A DNA stretch of 64,000 nt. It comes from Cristatella mucedo (taxonomy: Eukaryota > Bryozoa > Phylactolaemata > Cristatellidae). Under the pieces are notes generated by a model. That model had not been told where the DNA came from and did not search any database. It saw only the letters and a program-made list of their open reading frames with translations. Made by a program: the position numbers and the translations under genes. This document shows, in pieces, positions 52,885 through 64,000 of the stretch; positions within the stretch are counted from its first letter, which is position 1; each line of letters starts with the position of its first letter. Where the stretch lies: the NCBI GenBank assembly GCA_009760855.2, contig WPIO01000138.1:927001-991000 (forward strand). Direction: 5' to 3'.

Positions 52885-54265
52885 TTATCCTCCCACAAAC
52901 CGGATAAAACATGACCAAGCACCGAGGCCTGAGCTACCCCATACTTAAGTGGTTCCTCAGATGATCGTTGTCCGTTCAAATTGATACCCTTCAGTCTCCA
53001 ACTGAGATAAGACTTGAAGCATTGCAGTGCAGTACCGCTGACGTCCAGGCAAGAGGAGAGGCGCTCGAGAAGGACTTGGTGGTCGATAGTATCAAAAGTT
53101 GCTAAAAGATCGAGCAAACCAAGCAGAGAGACTACCTTAGTCTGTTCCTGTAAATATCGTTATACACCCGAAGCAATGCTAACTTGGTGGCGTGATTAGC
53201 TCTAAGACGAGACCGGAACTTACTAGCTAGACTTCAAGTTTCAGTATACGAATTCAGCTGGTCTGCCGCGACTCTTTCCAGTGTCTTTGGTCGTAGCGGA
53301 AGACGGACGACAGTGGAGGTTGCTCAGGTTCTTGTGGTCTAGTGTTGCTTTTTTTGAGAAACGGCCTGACTACAGCCTTTTTAAAAGGTGCAGGGACGTG
53401 ACCTGAGGATAATTACATATTTATGTTAGTTATGCTTTGCAGCAGAAAATCTATGCGTCGCAGGAGAGTTAAAAGAGGATCTAGAGGACTTGTTGCCTTC
53501 TTGATTGGGATATGAATGGAATGAGGAATAGAATGAGGTCACTCTTTGTCCTCTTTGAATGCAGACATTGAGGAGCTGCATGGAAGATTCCAGATTGAAG
53601 GACAAGATTCCAAAAGGTATGCCACCTACCTAGGGATGGTTTCGCTGATCTTATCTAACTAGCTGACAAAGAAGATACAGAAGCGATTAGCTATATCGTA
53701 GCAAGGATGACTAGATAAGGAGCAATCGTGGAAACGGTTAAAGAGATGGTTGATCGTAGACATCAGCATTTTTGGATTGTATATCTGTGATTCAACAATT
53801 CTTTTTTATAGAAGCTAGACTTCACATTTGTTAGGATTGACTGGCATGCTGTATGATCTGCTATGATCTGTATGATCTGACACGATCTGCTGTATTCCTC
53901 GTATGCCTGTCGACGGACAGTAAGTCATGTTCTTTTGAATGTGTTTTCAAGCTTGTGCTTATTAGACCTAGCTATTTTAATGATAGAATGACCGAGTTAA
54001 AGTATAGGCAGATTGGACGAGGGTGCACAGTGCACGTAGTCAACTGTGCAAACTCGTCGAGTATGTCAGCCTGTGTCGTGCTGTAGCTTTCTACCAACGA
54101 TGACAGATCGGAAGGGGGACTGCACACAAGAGGCGAAGAAGATAGTCTCGTGTTGATAGCAGGGATTCAAGGGACAAGGTTTCGCTATTCACATGTGACT
54201 TTAGATGAGGAGGAGGGCCCACGCTGTAGATTGAATGAGTTTTGCATGTGTTCTGATACGCAGAG
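52885..54265 (-). mobile_element. LINE A, endonuclease/RT part only, - strand
   Basis: On -, LDLLATFDTIDHQVLLERLS, QRSSEEPLKYGVAQASVLG and upstream RT and linker sequence to about 54265. The RT C-terminus, 3' UTR and ATT tail are absent, so it is 3'-truncated. That is unusual for LINEs and indicates a later deletion or rearrangement at 52885. Confidence 0.85.
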
Positions 54266-54279
54266 TTTACTGTTTAGTT

Positions 54280-54990
54280 CACTTTATATTACTACTTACT
54301 TTTAAAATTTCTTATCACTTTATATTTCACGCAGTTTTAAATTATTGTGATGGCAGTTTTAAATATTTTTGGTGGCAGTTTTAAAATATTGTGATGGCAG
54401 ATTTGAATTATTGTGGTGGACAAACGAGCATAGTTATTATTATTAGGGCATGATGTCAAAGCAGCCACCTCGGGGTAGCCTCTACCTGAAAGTTTGAAAC
54501 TTTCTAGTTCTAAATTGCCCCACTCGTAGGAATCCTCGTTGTGTCCAAAGACTGATTTAAGCTATTCACTTCAAGATAACAAGTAAAGAAATGTCTAACA
54601 GAAATTGTCAGTGCTCACTTGCTGGTCATTGTTGATGACCTGAAAGCGATGTTGTAGCATGACGACTAACTCAAACTCCTATCTCTAGTCAACTCGCATG
54701 CGTAGGAGGCATTGGATGTGGGGCATATCTTGTGATAGGGTTCGCAGGACCGGCTCACTGCAAACAGGTGAGGCCAAATTTTCCAGAAACTCCCAGCTCA
54801 TATCAGTGACGATTCCTCAGCACCGAATTTAGTGCAGGAGGTTATATTCCAAAGTACTCAAATATTGAGACCTTTGAGCTCGATTGTCAATGTCTTGTGC
54901 AGGTGGTCACTAGTTCTGTCGCTTGCGTTGTTCTCTGGTAGCTGATGATTGATGTAATAAAAGTTTGACGGCTCTGAATCACGAGTCTAT
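54280..54990. repeat. Segment V, copy 1
   Basis: Shared blocks with 59930-60480 and 61310-62130: agcagccacctcggggta, taggaatcctcg, gatgacctgaaagcgatgtt, ctagtcaactcgcatgcgtagg, and (with copy 3) agtgacgattcctcagcac and ttgagctcgattg. No coding capacity. Confidence 0.8.
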
Positions 54991-56980
54991 ACTAGCATTT
55001 TTGATGGAATACATTTAGCCTGTGCAACTTTAAACATTCAGATAATAACTCAATTCATTCGTTATTGACATGTCACTAAAACAAACCCTATCATCTCAGC
55101 CATATTCATTTTCTGCTTCAATAAACTACCGTAGTCTAGCGATTGCATCTATTGCGAAACATACGTAAACAGATTTGGAACAGCATTATTAAATTGCGTT
55201 GCCGTACAAACCCAGCAGTACCTCCTGTAGGGAAATTATGCGCAAGGATAAATAGTGTTCTAAACTCAGAACGTACATATTGTTCTAAATTCACAATATC
55301 TTAGGTGCATAACTAGCACCCATAAATAAACAAGTGGGATAATACAGTTAGATCAGACCGGGCATTCCTAAACATGGAGCAGCACATTTTCGTGCCGCAG
55401 ATGTAGAGTGCCTAGAAAGAGATTGAGTTCTATGAGGACGCTCAATAAAATGCGTTATTATTATAATTAGATGGGCTTCGTTTCTTATCAGCTGGTTTGA
55501 GAGCCGCTCGCTGACAGCAGTGAATTGATATGTTATTGCATAGGGGTACGGCCTACCGCAAGCCACTACAGTCGATCGTATTTGTCTTCTTATTTGTGCG
55601 TTCCCGTCTGCCTATGTTTAACTTCAAATTACTTTCAGAATTGAAAGCGATTTTATGGCTCGGGTTTTTCGAATGATAAAAGAGCAGCGGCTAATTTTCG
55701 CAGTCCCCACTTCCATTGGCCCAGTGTGCAAGGGCTTGGGCCTATCTATCTTGCTTTTGTGATCTGGCATCTACTCCTCTGCAGTAATATAAGTCCGCCT
55801 TGGGACCTTCTTTCAGCTAGATTCCTGTTTTGTCACAGTTTATAATTTGCTGGGGGATTTTTACCTCTGAGGCTGTAATTCTAGCAAAGGTTTGGACGCT
55901 ATCTTCAGCTGCCTTCGTATCCGAACTCACTGCCTCACCATGAATGACAACGGAGTGAATGCCGATCTAAACAATGCTCTTCCAACTGAGTACGTATGCG
56001 TAAGGAGGCAGAACACCGAAGCTGGTTCGCAGGAACATGTATCCTCGCGTGCCTGGGGATAAACCGCAGCCCCCAGACCACAGCTGGGCACCGGCCTGTC
56101 CCTAGGTCACAGCCGCCAGCTGTTCGACCCTGGGGTGGTTTAGGGCACTACCGGTCAGCTAGCACTGGCAGTGTGCCGGCGTTCCTAGCGATCTGAATCA
56201 TGCACAGAGAACCACAAACCACGTGGTACGTTCAAGCGACCGGTGTCCGTCCCAGCAAATCAGCATAACTAGCTTGTGCCTCTACTCAGACTATGGCCTC
56301 CGTCACTGTATCTTCGGCGAGCTGCTTATGCGCGAACCACACCATCAGCAGCTTCTCCATATTTTTATGGATACATTTCCGCACTTTTGAAATCATTTTT
56401 TACACCTTAGGCTGACAGTATAGTCTTTATCGACTCCTTCCGCATAGTATCGTTCAGATCGTATAAGTTCTACTCTCGTACGTCTTTGCCGAGTCGAATA
56501 CAAGCAAATCTACGTCATATTTCAATATTTATTTCCTTAACTCGGCGTTCGTCGTCCGCCTCTTCATCTCGGTGCTGTCCGTCTCACTCGCTTTCTGTAT
56601 ACACGTGGCTGGAAAAATGACATTTGTTACAACAACTGCCATGACAAATGCGAGCAAACCTCTAGTGCTTCCACTGCAAGCTAACCGATAAATGTGAACA
56701 AGTTATATACGAGAATCTGGGCGGATATGTTGGCGTTCACTGTTGCATTCACTGTGCCAACTAGCGATGGGGTATCTAAAGCTGGCTCGCAACAAGATAT
56801 ATCGCCCTCAAATCGACGCTATCATCGGCCGGAGGACATATCTCGGTATTTTCGTTAGTTAGGACACTCGCGACACTGTGAGTTTCGTAAGTCAAGGCAC
56901 AACTGTATACTCTATGACTACAGCAAGTGCAGTGAATATTCCTGCAAATTATATATGTGTAGACAATTTGATGCTGACTG
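54991..56980. other. Unassigned, with a LINE A tail at 55385-55468 (+)
   Basis: gagtgcctagaaagagattg and the ATT run at 55455-55463 mark a LINE A tail. The rest has only short frames, for example 55996-56196. Confidence 0.45.
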
Positions 56981-56984
56981 GATG

Positions 56985-57840
56985 AGTTTTATGTCTGATT
57001 CCCCAGTACGATAACAATAAATAATGAAGGAATTTCTTAAATACTTTCTAGAAGATTCAAAATTTTCTCTCTGAAGAGTTGCAAATCAGGTGTGGAATTG
57101 AAAACTTAAATAGCTACGCAAATCAAGTAAGATCCGCTTACGTTTGTGTCGGAAACGACGCTACTGTGAACTGCTTCTAAATCCGGTAACATTTTCTAGA
57201 TGCATTGTTTGATTTACGATCAAATACAAGCAAGCTTCTATGACGATGCTTACACTGTATCGGGTCTCATGCTATCATGCAGTGAGCAGTGACACAATCT
57301 AGATCTAAAATATATCACTCGATATTGCCCACGATTCCGTTGCTTTTGTATCGTCACGAAAGAGGGACTAGTTCGCTGGCAAACGTTAATGCGACTGGTA
57401 TTATTTACATGTGTTGGTTAGTCGGTTTTGTCTCTTAGTTGCATTCTGCTGTCGTGTCGGTAAATAACTGAATCGTCGGATTCTCCCGTCAGGCATTCCG
57501 TGTTAGCAGGGTGTCGATGGCTCGTTGAAGAGTTTGATGTTTGTGCCTTCCTGATTGTTGCAAATGGTTAGTGCGGATATTTTAGGGACTTTGCAGTTGA
57601 ACGCAGAAAATCGTACGTCAGCCATGCACGGAAAGTGGTTTTTCAAGACTGCCTTCTTCCTGGGAATGAAGGTTATGAAAAATTGCTACGGAAAAGTCAC
57701 TGGATCTCACGTTTGCTTGAGGCTCTAACAGAAGGCCAGCAAACGTTGCACTCTAGATAGTCACGAGGAATTCAAGTCCTGACATTTTATTTGGAGATTT
57801 ACGACATGACGGAGACCGTTCAAGCGCTTTCAAGGCACTT
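56985..57840. repeat. Segment U, copy 2
   Basis: Second copy of 51390-52150 at an offset of about 5.6 kb in the same orientation, with numerous small indels. Confidence 0.78.
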
Positions 57841-57862
57841 TAAATACCCCGAAAAGGACGCC

Positions 57863-58375
57863 TAGTCTAACGGTTAGTGGTAGTTTGCTCAACTACAACG
57901 ATCATTACTTTATTAAAGGTTATAAACACAGGATACGCATGCAAATATGATAGTGGCAGCTTACAGGCTCTTAGCACCCAAAGCTCTCACTATGACCAAT
58001 CAAATAAACGTACGAATGCTCTGATAAACAAATGCATTTGAGAAGTGAGATCCAGGCTTTGGGATGATACGAGCTGAATTCGCGATCAAGAAAAGATTTT
58101 AGGATTGTACGAGGAGTAGCGAAACGATTAGATACAGAAAAAAGGGTCACGCTGTGCACAGCCTGCAGTAGGGGAGTAGGTCTGATAAGTAGGCTGGAGC
58201 CAAACAATGAATTCACTTAAATGTGAGTGACAGGATCATAAAGCCGGTGCCTTTCTTGACTGAGAGGCAGTGCAGGTAGGCAAGAAGTGGTGTGATGCGG
58301 TGACTACGACGCTCGCGACAGTCAAGCCTGGCTTCTATAAAAGTTTTGCGCCAAGTATAGGTGCCTGATTCTGCA
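57863..58375 (-). mobile_element. LINE A 3' part, decayed, - strand
   Basis: taacggttagtggtagtttgc, the gatccaggctttgggatgat 3' UTR block and the RT end (gagaggcagtgcagg). The ATT tail is lost. Confidence 0.75.
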
Positions 58376-58382
58376 TTTAGCG

Positions 58383-58510
58383 CATTTCTTACTATCACTG
58401 ACCATATACTCCAAGCTCTCATTGCAAGAGAGGCTTTTATTTACAAAAGCAGGTTAAGAGTTACAGATAACTATTCAAGAGGTGTTTTGCCCTAAAAAAC
58501 TGTGAACAAG
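58383..58510. repeat. Linker of the tandem duplication, copy 2
   Basis: Matches 52750-52872. The offset of about 5.63 kb agrees with the offsets of U and V. Confidence 0.6.
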
Positions 58511-58920
58511 GCTAGGCAATGTTGCTTCCACAACTGAACATTGCCAACGCGTCAGAACTTACTAAACTAGCTTCGATAAAAGCGCCCAAAAACGCCGAGT
58601 ATAGTTGAAATGGAAACATCTTAAGATCAGTCGCATGTATTTTGGGTAAATCCCATTGAGGCTTAGTATGACATCATAAAGCACACTGACTCCCGGTGTC
58701 GCATAAATTTAAAATAGAAAACACAATAATAAATCGCATTCATAATTGACCGGGCTAGCCTATAACGACATATTATGATTGCGCAGCATACGCGACGTGC
58801 ACGTGAGAGGTCAGAAAAAGAGCTTACTTAAATTCAGGAGTCTGCTGGTTTGCACTAAAGGAGCAAGATCGCTTGATGCGTCCTGTGTCTTGGTCACAGG
58901 CTTACACGCATGCAAACCAA
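58511..58920. other. No recognised feature
   Basis: AT-rich, no repeat match noticed. Confidence 0.4.
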
Positions 58921-59697
58921 AATAATTATAATAATAATGCACTTGATAAAGCGCCCCCAGAGAACTTAATCTCTTTCTAGGCGTTTTAAATTTGCTGCAA
59001 AGAGAAATGCAATTAAATGGTAAGTAAAATCATGCTTGAAAAACAAACAAAATGAATAATATGGTTAGGGGTGACATGCACAGGGTCAGCATGCAAATGT
59101 GGTTAGTGGCAGCATGCACAGTGTCAGCACGCATAAGCACATCAAAGACGAATCACAGGGACCCACTAAATGCTGTCCTAGTTCCAGGCTTTGGGAGCAC
59201 ACGAACTAAGTGCACGGTCTCCAAAGGATTTAAGGTTTGTACGAGGTATTTGTACACTGTTGGATTCCGAAAAGCGGGTGGTACGATGCTTGTCCTGATG
59301 GGGTAGTATATCTGACAGACAGGCTGGAGCCATAGAATGAAGGAACCTAAAATTGAGCGACAAAACCTTGAAGTCAATCCGTTGCTTGACTGGGAGCCAG
59401 TGCAGGTCGGCGAGATGTGGTGTGATATGGCAGTTGCGAAGCTCATGACAGACAAGCCTAGCTGCAGAGTTTTGCACCAGCTGCAATCGTCTGATCACAC
59501 ATGCTGGTAGGCTAGTAAGCAGTGAGTTGCATAAGTCGAGACGGGATGTCACGAATGCATGGATCAACTTAGATGTGGTATCCTTATCTAAACAAGCCCG
59601 AATTTTAGCAATGTTATGAAACTGAAAATAGGCAGATTTGACTGTGGAGCGGATATGGTCGTCTAACGAGAGGTCGCTTTGGAATATGACACCTCCG
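58921..59697 (-). mobile_element. LINE A, - strand, internal deletion
   Basis: Well-preserved 3' UTR (nearly the same as 20432 and 28283). A deletion at 59180 joins tgctgtccta to gttccaggctttgg. The RT C-terminal part then continues to the aggtcgctttggaatatgac block. Confidence 0.92.
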
Positions 59698-59929
59698 TAG
59701 ATTCCGGGAAGCTAGTTGAGTGGGAGGTCCGTGGTGAGTCATGCGGCAGAAGCGTTTCTTCTACTTACCAGCCTTCCTTGGTTTGCTACAATTCGTCGAA
59801 TTCTTGAGCAATAGTTTCGTATCAGATCCCAGTAGGAAGCCAACTAAGTCTAGAAATTATTGCAGATTAACTTTGCTTTCCCTTAGCTGCAACTGAATAA
59901 GGGGAAACCATCCTTAAATTTCATTTATT

Positions 59930-60480
59930 GTCATTATAGACTTTTAATATTTACTGTCTAACTTTTAATTTTCTCTTTACAATTTAGTTTACTTTGGTTT
60001 ACTCTTTACACCCTAATGTTCCTAACAATTTATTTGTCACTCAGTTTTTTTGAAGTATTGCGTTGATCAAACGTTCATAGTTATTCGTAGCAGGGTGTGA
60101 CGTCTAAGCAGCCACCTCGGGGTATTTCCCGACTGAAATCCTATAACTTTCTAGACCTAGGTTTTCCTGTTCGTAGAAATCGTCGCTGTGACCAAATATT
60201 AATTTAAATTAGTTTAAATATTATTTTTTATTAGTTAATTGAAATAATAATTTAATTTAAATTTAAACATTTCACTGCAAGGTGACAAGTAAATAAATTT
60301 AAAACACGAATTGTTAGTGCACACTTGCTGGTAGTTGTTGATGTCCTAAAAGCGATGTTGTGGCATGATGACATACGACTAACTCTAACTACGATCGCTA
60401 GTCAATCTGGATGCATAGCAGCCATTGGATATGCATGGCTTTTGATAAGATGCGAAGGTACGCAGTACAGGCTTACTGAA
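59930..60480. repeat. Segment V, copy 2
   Basis: Offset about 5.65 kb from copy 1: gcagccacctcggggtat, gatgtcctaaaagcgatgttg, gctagtcaatctggatgc. Lacks the part of V beyond the gcaggcttactg block, where a LINE A piece begins. Confidence 0.78.
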
Positions 60481-60504
60481 ATATAAAACATATATTAAAA
60501 CTTC

Positions 60505-61210
60505 AAACTTCCAGTCTGCCTTTAGACCTAATCACTCCACAGGGTCAGCGTTGCTTAGGGTGTAAAACGACCTACTTAGGAAGGTTGACATGAGTGGAGT
60601 GTCTCTGCTTGTTTTGCTCGATCTTTCGGCAGCTTTTGATATTATCGATCATAAAGTTCTTCTAGAGCTCCCGTCATCTCACCTGGGCATCACTGGCACT
60701 GCTCTGCAATGGTTCAGGTCCTATCTCAGTGGGAGACTCCAGAGTATTGACGTGAGTGGACAAAGATCAACCGACATACCTCGCAAATATGGGCCACCTC
60801 AGGGCTCCGTGCTATGTCCGGTTCTTTTTACGGCTTATTCGTTCCAGTGTCTTTGATAGGAATGGTAGAAGGGAGACTGGGTGGTAGTTGCTCAAGTTCT
60901 CTTGGTCTAGTATCGCTTTCTTGAGAAGTGTCCTAACTACAGCTTTTCTGAAAGGTGCTGGGACATGACCTGAGGCTAATGACATATTAATTATGTTAGC
61001 TATGCATGGCAGCAGCAGATCAATACAACGTAAGAGCAGGACAGTGGGAATAGGGTCCAGAGGACTTGTTGTCTTCTTTGATTGGGATATGAACTTCAGG
61101 ACGAGATCACTAGGGACCTGCTTATATGTGGACATTGAGGTGCAGCCAGGAATCGGGGAACTGCATTCTAGGGGGAAGTTGTCATCACAGGGATGGACTT
61201 CCTGACGTTT
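60505..61210. mobile_element. Two LINE A pieces in opposite orientation, junction at 60835/60836
   Basis: 60505-60835 (+) encodes the RT palm (LLDLSAAFDIIDHKVLLEL, YGPPQGSVLCPVLF). 60836-61210 (-) encodes the RT N-terminal part (LVLKFISQSKKTTSPLDPIP, LLKKAILDQENLSNYHPVS). On the + strand the upstream piece follows the downstream piece in inverted form, the opposite of the twin-priming order. Confidence 0.85.
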
Positions 61211-61217
61211 TCAGCAT

Positions 61218-61255
61218 AAATCTATATATATATATATCATATATATATATATATC
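61218..61255. repeat. (TA)n microsatellite
   Basis: Two short TA runs separated by tcat. Confidence 0.85.
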
Positions 61256-61309
61256 ATAAATTTCGACAATCATCAGCATAAAGAATCGAGAGAAGCTTTA
61301 ATACTTTAA

Positions 61310-62130
61310 GCTTAAATTCTCTAACAAATTCATGTTTCACTCAGTTTTAAATTACTATGGTTGAAAAATCAACATAGCTATTCTAAGGAGGACTTGATGG
61401 AATAGTAGCCACCTTGGGGTATTTCCTACCTAAAGTTGTACAAATTTCTAGGCCTGAACTGTCGTGATCGCATAAATCCTCGCTCTGTCAGAAGATTGAT
61501 ATTATCATTTCATTGTGAAGGTAGCAAGTATAGAAATTTAAAGTAGGAACTTTCCGCGCCCACGTGCTGGTAGCTGCTGATGACCTGAAAGTGATATGCC
61601 AGCGTGAAGATGTAAGACTAACTCGAACTATAACCGCTAGTCAATCCATATGCATAGGAGGCATTGGATATAGAGAACATCTTGTGATAAGTTGTGCAGT
61701 AGAGGCTGACTGAAAACAGGTGAGCGAATGTTTCCAGAAACTCCCATTTTGTATCAGTGACGATTCCTCAGCACAGTATTTTGTCAACGAGTTTATATTC
61801 CGAAGTACGCATACATCGAGACCTTAGAGCTCGGTGAGCCGTAATGGCACACTAGGTAAGGCGGTTGCTTTCATGACCTCAGTCCCAAGGTCGTGGGTTC
61901 GATTCCTGCGGTGGGTGATTCTTTATCACCACTGCAAGAGGTTGTGATAGCCATAAAGGCTCTTCATTCGCTATACAAAAAGAGGCTTTTAAATCAGTTA
62001 GGATTTAATATTTATTATCTGAGCTCGATTGCCGATAATTTGTGCAGGTCGTCACTATTTCAGTCAATTGCCTTGCTATCTGGTAGCCGAAGGTTGACAT
62101 GACGAAAGTTTGACACGATGAAAGTTTTCT
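61310..62130. repeat. Segment V, copy 3, with SINE insertion
   Basis: agtagccaccttggggtat, gatgacctgaaagtgatat, gctagtcaatccatatgc, cagtgacgattcctcagcac, then gagctcg | SINE | gagctcgattg, then gtgcaggtcgtcact. Copy 1 at 54877-54910 shows the uninterrupted sequence. Confidence 0.82.
61834..62020 (+). mobile_element. tRNA-derived SINE with intact 7-bp target duplication
   Basis: 187 bp: A box taggtaaggcggttgc, B box gtgggttcgattcctgc, body gataGccataaaggctcttc and end aaaagaggcttttaaatcag. Flanked by gagctcg at 61827-61833 and 62021-62027. The unoccupied site is visible in segment V copy 1. Confidence 0.92.
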
Positions 62131-62700
62131 TCTCATGCAGATGACAGAGAGCTATTCGCGAAGCCTGAACTAACGATGCCTTCCAGCTTGTGGACCTCTA
62201 GTTATTACCCGCCGGAACGTGTTGCTGAAATTCGCCCTGGGATGGCAACGAAAGTTCTCCAATTGCATGAGGAGGATGCAAACCCAAGATTCATGCACGC
62301 ACTCAGTTTTTAAGTCAGAAATGTCAAAGTATTTTCCTGAGCATGTTCTCGGCCAGCATCCATCATGTGGCGTGTGCATTTTATCTGAGATTTTTGCCAA
62401 TTGATCTTTCACTAGTTGACCAAATTAGCTCCACCAGCTTGTGAGAGGGTTGTGCTCTCCGACAATCACGCCTACTCTCCTGTTGCCGGAAGCGCTCTGC
62501 ATAGCGACGCAGGCCGGCCACAGATAGTAGGGGCACTAGCAGGAATAGGCTAGTACCCGTAAACTTGGCGACATTTTCAGCTGAAAACCTTTGAACAATT
62601 AGCACCTGATTACATGTAAATATTACATGCAAACTAATAATTCGTCTGGGTCTCAACGCTGGACCTAATAAGTCGCTACATGATTTGGTTGTTCACTGTA
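62131..62700. other. No recognised feature
   Basis: A - strand frame at 62170-62412 and a + frame at 62219-62404 overlap. Neither has a recognised domain. Confidence 0.35.
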
Positions 62701-62707
62701 AAATATA

Positions 62708-62862
62708 CATTCAGCTAGTGCAAAACTCGACCACAAGGCTCGTCTGTCGTGACTCTGTCCCAACTACCATATCAAACCACTTCTTATCGATCTGCACCAG
62801 CTATTTCTAAAGCTCCATAATGAATTAAAGGTTTTTCCCCTCACTTTTTAGGCCAGCTTTCT
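62708..62862 (+). mobile_element. LINE A RT C-terminal fragment
   Basis: cagctagtgcaaaactcgac, aaggctcgtctgtcgtgac and cacttcttatcgatctgcac correspond to the QNSAARLVCR and LLADLHWL blocks. Confidence 0.75.
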
Positions 62863-62894
62863 AACTAGACTTATCACCCACTGTTCTGGCCAAT

Positions 62895-62990
62895 GGCTGA
62901 CCTGGTTTGGTTGAGTGGCCAAGATGCTCGCTCCGACCAAATTCTGGCCGAGGTCGTGGGTTAATGCAACGTGGCATGCATAAAACCATA
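62895..62990 (+). mobile_element. tRNA-like SINE scrap
   Basis: ttggttgagtggccaagatgctcgc, then ccgaggtcgtgggttaatgc: A- and B-box-like segments of the second SINE type. It interrupts the decayed LINE context. Confidence 0.45.
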
Positions 62991-64000
62991 AACTGATTTC
63001 CTTTGCAATAAAAGCCTGGATCTTACTCCCGAGCAACGTCTCAACGTCGATATTCTTTTATGTGACGACTGGTGAAAATTAGATAAGCACCAACTAGGCC
63101 ATCACAGCACTTGCTTCATGCTATTGAATCCTTCTCCGCGGTCAAATACATGCTCACACAGTGTAGTCTATCACACAAAACATTTACAAGCTTCCTTAAA
63201 GGAGGTTTAAATGCCTAGCAAGGTATTTCGTTCACTGTGCATGCTCTAAAAAACGTGTTTTTTTTAGCCCGGATCCTAGTTTAGATGATTTTACCTCTTA
63301 AGAAATAGGGGCTCTTTTTTCTTTCAATTGGACTACTGCTAAAATACATACCTACGTGCGTGTTGCACGTACAAGTGGTTAGCAATGGTCCAAGACTCAA
63401 GGCTTCATAAATAAAGCATTTTAGTTTATATTTTCTACAAAAACGTTCTAATGGTTTTAGAAAATTGGTTTGTAACTAGACCTGAATCGTCTATCGTTTC
63501 TTCCACCCTAATTACCGCCTCGTGCAGATCTCCACCTTGAGGTTTTTAGAAAGCACTGTAGTTGGATTTTTGTCGATGTGCTACGCTCAAAAAAGATTGC
63601 AGGGCACAAAACAAGCTTCCTCCTGAAGAATAAAGGCCTAACGTTGCTACTACAGATTTATAAGGACGAATTCATTAAAGCAAAAAGAGGAATTACAAGA
63701 CTACAACCAGCTATTGTTTAAACTATGGCATTTTTGTTTGGAAAAGGTACGACTCAACATGTGGTACGAGACAGTAAGTTGCAGTAGACGGCTGGTTTAG
63801 CTCAAGGCTTGGTGTTATTGACTTTAGACTCTTGGCCCACGTGGTAGGCGGGTGGATGAGGGGGAAAAGATGGAGGCCAGTTATAGAATATTGAAATGCA
63901 GCTAAATCTATTACCCCATACTCATGCGGTTTCTGACTGACGGTCAAAGACTACACGACGGAAACGCCTGTATAGGATAAGTAATGAGTTAAAAAGATAT
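62991..64000. other. No recognised feature
   Basis: AT-rich, short frames only. Confidence 0.4.

Overview
The window is eukaryotic nuclear DNA, almost certainly from an invertebrate animal. It has GT-AG introns, two animal-type genes split into small exons, and long GT, CT and TA microsatellites. It also carries a dense, mostly decayed load of animal transposons: L2-like LINEs, tRNA-derived SINEs, Ty3/gypsy, hAT and MITE-like elements. The exact lineage cannot be fixed from the sequence. All calls come from reading motifs, splice phases and internal repeats; no database search was run.

Region 1 (about 4.3-12.4 kb, + strand) holds an MLX-type bHLH-zipper transcription factor. Five exons with mutually compatible splice phases give 227 codons, from just before the basic region to the stop. 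They cover the bHLH, the leucine zipper and the C-terminal dimerisation/cytoplasmic-retention domain. The 5' coding exon is not identified. Its introns hold two LINE insertions, a SINE, a 70-90 bp GT repeat and, before the last exon, a run of about 165-bp satellite-like monomers (11.0-12.0 kb).

Region 2 (about 12.85-22.8 kb, - strand) holds a PP2C-type phosphatase gene resembling the insect CG9801 family. Five phase-compatible exons add up to an 1800-nt frame. The gene converges on MLX: the two stop codons are about 420 bp apart. A CpG-rich stretch at 22.2-22.9 kb sits at its 5' end. Its introns contain a 314-bp GT repeat, LINE tails and a truncated LINE with a TTACA-type tail.

Region 3 (about 23-48 kb) is a transposon graveyard. 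It contains SINEs, a possible solo LTR (23.4-23.7), a hAT transposase C-terminal relic (26.2-27.05), head-to-head LINE A pairs (28.3-29.9 and 37.6-39.2), a MITE (30.27-30.81) and a Ty3/gypsy relic (31.2-36.6). The gypsy relic has two LTR copies of 479 and 478 bp, one of them split by a 2.9-kb LINE B insertion with a 6-bp target duplication. A hAT N-terminal relic (36.97-37.6), a CpG-rich block (39.6-40.75) and the longest LINE A copy (44.7-48.2, endonuclease plus RT) follow. No host gene was recognised here.

Region 4 (about 48-64 kb) is AT-richer and gene-poor. It contains an old tandem duplication with a period near 5.6 kb: segment U twice, segment V three times, and a short linker twice. 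LINE A fragments are interleaved with these segments, and a SINE has inserted into the third V copy. The other V copies preserve the empty site, so this SINE insertion can be dated relative to the duplication.

No CRISPR array, rRNA, functional tRNA or bacterial-type operon was seen. The most unusual items are the satellite array inside a regulatory gene, the reconstructable nested insertions, and the unclassified U/V duplication.
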